Source: Rhodospirillaceae bacterium UBA3470 (lineage in GTDB: Bacteria > Pseudomonadota > Alphaproteobacteria > Rhodospirillales > Casp-alpha2). Taken from it: a stretch of DNA of 14,206 nt. Below the pieces are notes generated by a model. That model had not been told where the DNA came from, made no database searches, and saw nothing but the letters and a program-made list of their open reading frames with translations. The stretch is from positions 1 through 14,206 of the forward strand of contig DFRF01000223.1 in assembly GCA_002378125.1 (NCBI GenBank), given 5' to 3'. A program made the position numbers and the translations under genes. The stretch's first letter is position 1. Each line of letters starts with the position of its first letter. This document shows positions 13,087 through 14,206 of the stretch, in pieces.

Positions 13087-13466
13087 TGCAGTTGCGATCT
13101 CATCTCGGCCGTGTGCGTGGCCTCGGGTCGTCGAATGACGGCGTCCACCATTGGTGGATGCAGCGCTTGACTGGGATCACCCTGGTTCCGCTCTGCCTAT
13201 GGTTTGTCTTCTCCGTTGTCGGCCTGGTAGATGCTGACTTGTTGACGGTCACTGATTGGGTCGGTCGGCACTACAATCCGGTGCTGTTGATCCTTTTCGT
13301 GGTCTGTATGTTCTATCACGGGCAGCTAGGCCTGCAGGTGGTGATTGAAGATTATATCCATTCGGAATCGACTAAGGTGACGTTGCTCGTCTTGGTCAAG
13401 TTGGGCGCGCTTTTGTTAGGCGCATGTTCGACCTTCGCCGTGATCAGATTAACCTTCGGAGGTTGA
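13086..13466 (+). CDS. sdhD: Succinate dehydrogenase hydrophobic membrane anchor subunit
   Basis: A 126-aa protein beginning MQLRSHLGRVRGLGSSNDGV followed by HHWWMQRLTGI, typical of alphaproteobacterial SdhD. Three membrane segments are visible at about 33-50, 66-86 and 98-121. FYHGQLGLQVVIEDYI (76-91) contains His78, the second haem b ligand, and Asp89-Tyr90, equivalent to the ubiquinone-site Asp82-Tyr83 of E. coli. I chose ATG 13086 rather than an upstream start inside sdhC, because homology begins here and the one-base stop/start overlap (13084-13088) is typical of coupled subunits. It is followed by sdhA after 6 bp, with GGAGG at 13458-13462 inside its last codons. Confidence 0.95.
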   Translation: MQLRSHLGRVRGLGSSNDGVHHWWMQRLTGITLVPLCLWFVFSVVGLVDADLLTVTDWVGRHYNPVLLILFVVCMFYHGQLGLQVVIEDYIHSESTKVTLLVLVKLGALLLGACSTFAVIRLTFGG

Positions 13467-13472
13467 GTCACC

Positions 13473-14206
13473 ATGGCCAAAGCGTACGAAATCATTGACC
13501 ATAAATATGAAGTCGTCGTCGTCGGAGCAGGTGGTGCAGGACTTCGCTCCACGCTGGGTATGGCATCGGCGGGCTTGAAGACGGCCTGTATCACCAAGGT
13601 TTTCCCGACCCGGTCCCACACGGTGGCGGCCCAGGGTGGTATCTCGGCAGCGCTCGGCAACATGGCCGAGGACCACTGGGAATGGCACATGTACGACACG
13701 GTCAAGGGTGCCGACTGGCTTGGCGACCAGGACGCCATCGAATACATGTGCCGTGAGGCGGTGCCTTCGATCATTGAGCTTGAGCACATGGGCATGCCAT
13801 TTTCGCGCACGGACGAGGGCAAGATCTACCAGCGCCCCTTTGGCGGCCACATGCGCAATTTCGGTGAAGCGCCGGTGCAGCGGGCCTGCGCCGCGGCAGA
13901 CCGGACCGGTCACGCCATGCTGCACACGCTTTATCAGCAAAGCCTAAAGCATGAGGCGGAATTTTACGTCGAATACTTTGCCATCGACTTGATCATGGGC
14001 GATGACGGTACTTGTGAGGGTGTTCTGGCTTGGAACCTGGATGACGGCACCATGCATGCCTTCCGGGGTCAATTGGTGGTTTTCGCGTCCGGCGGCTACG
14101 GGCGATCCTACTTTTCGTGCACTTCGGCGCATACCTGCACCGGCGACGGCCACGGCATGATCGCGCGCGCCGGCCTGCCCCTGCAGGACCAGGAGTTCGT
14201 GCAGTT
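13473..14206 (+). CDS. sdhA: Succinate dehydrogenase flavoprotein subunit (5' part, runs off the window)
   Basis: The frame from ATG 13473 is open to the end of the window (244 codons), about 40% of a normal SdhA of roughly 590-600 residues. SdhA oxidises succinate to fumarate and passes electrons to the Fe-S subunit. The dinucleotide-binding motif VVVVGAGGAGLRS (14-26) is followed by TRSHTVAAQGGISAALGN (46-63), in which His49 is the residue expected to hold FAD covalently. WHMYDTVKGADWLGDQDAIEYM, IYQRPFGGHMRNFG and ASGGYGRSYFSCTSAHTCTGDG all fit the family. GGAGG at 13458-13462 is at a good distance. The gene completes the sdhCDA order, and sdhB is expected downstream, outside the window. 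Confidence 0.97.
   Translation, partial: MAKAYEIIDHKYEVVVVGAGGAGLRSTLGMASAGLKTACITKVFPTRSHTVAAQGGISAALGNMAEDHWEWHMYDTVKGADWLGDQDAIEYMCREAVPSIIELEHMGMPFSRTDEGKIYQRPFGGHMRNFGEAPVQRACAAADRTGHAMLHTLYQQSLKHEAEFYVEYFAIDLIMGDDGTCEGVLAWNLDDGTMHAFRGQLVVFASGGYGRSYFSCTSAHTCTGDGHGMIARAGLPLQDQEFVQ

Overview
The window looks like a chromosome segment of an alphaproteobacterium, most likely a Rhodospirillales-type or related marine/environmental lineage. The grounds are moderately high GC (by eye), the order rpsP-rimM-trmD-rplS followed by leuC-leuD-leuB and asd, long Ala/Glu/Lys tails on ribosomal proteins S16 and L19, an ethylmalonyl-CoA-pathway mesaconyl-CoA hydratase, an sdhCDA operon, and a perfect CtrA-type box. 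The assignment is inferred from gene content; no database was searched.

Layout. Positions 1-1918 (+) are the ribosome/tRNA maturation block: the 3' end of rpsP, then rimM, trmD and rplS, closed by a hairpin. Positions 1988-5276 (+) are leuC, leuD and leuB (leucine biosynthesis), with a palindromic REP-like repeat between leuD and leuB and a strong terminator after leuB. Positions 5277-5777 hold this terminator, a doubtful 53-aa frame and a hairpin. Asd (5778-6809, +) and an orphan NMT1/THI5-like solute-binding-fold protein without a signal peptide (6918-7802, +) follow, separated by a large hairpin. An AT-rich gap lies between this gene and convergent pdxY (8090-8929, -). Divergent from pdxY is a CitE/Mcl2-like CoA-ester enzyme (9010-9900, +), then a 564-bp gap, then mch (10465-11523, +). 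A 1.17-kb gene-free region follows. The window ends in sdhC, sdhD and the 5' part of sdhA (12691-14206, +).

Metabolic logic. Mch interconverts mesaconyl-CoA and beta-methylmalyl-CoA, and the CitE-family protein belongs to the group that cleaves or hydrolyses malyl-CoA. Their products feed the TCA cycle, in which succinate dehydrogenase acts, so 9010-14206 can be read as an acetate/C2-assimilation and TCA neighbourhood. The front half is housekeeping translation plus branched-chain and aspartate-family amino-acid synthesis.

Most interesting. The gene-free stretch 11524-12690 contains two perfect DnaA boxes (TTATACACA on the minus strand, TTATCCACA on the plus strand) 31 bp apart with a weak third box between them, inverted repeats, an AT-rich run, and a perfect TTAA-N7-TTAA CtrA box 37 bp upstream of sdhC. 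This is an origin-like or cell-cycle-regulatory architecture. The same stretch has a candidate structured RNA at about 11672-11797. No CRISPR array, insertion sequence, tRNA or rRNA gene was recognised, and no defence system is visible.
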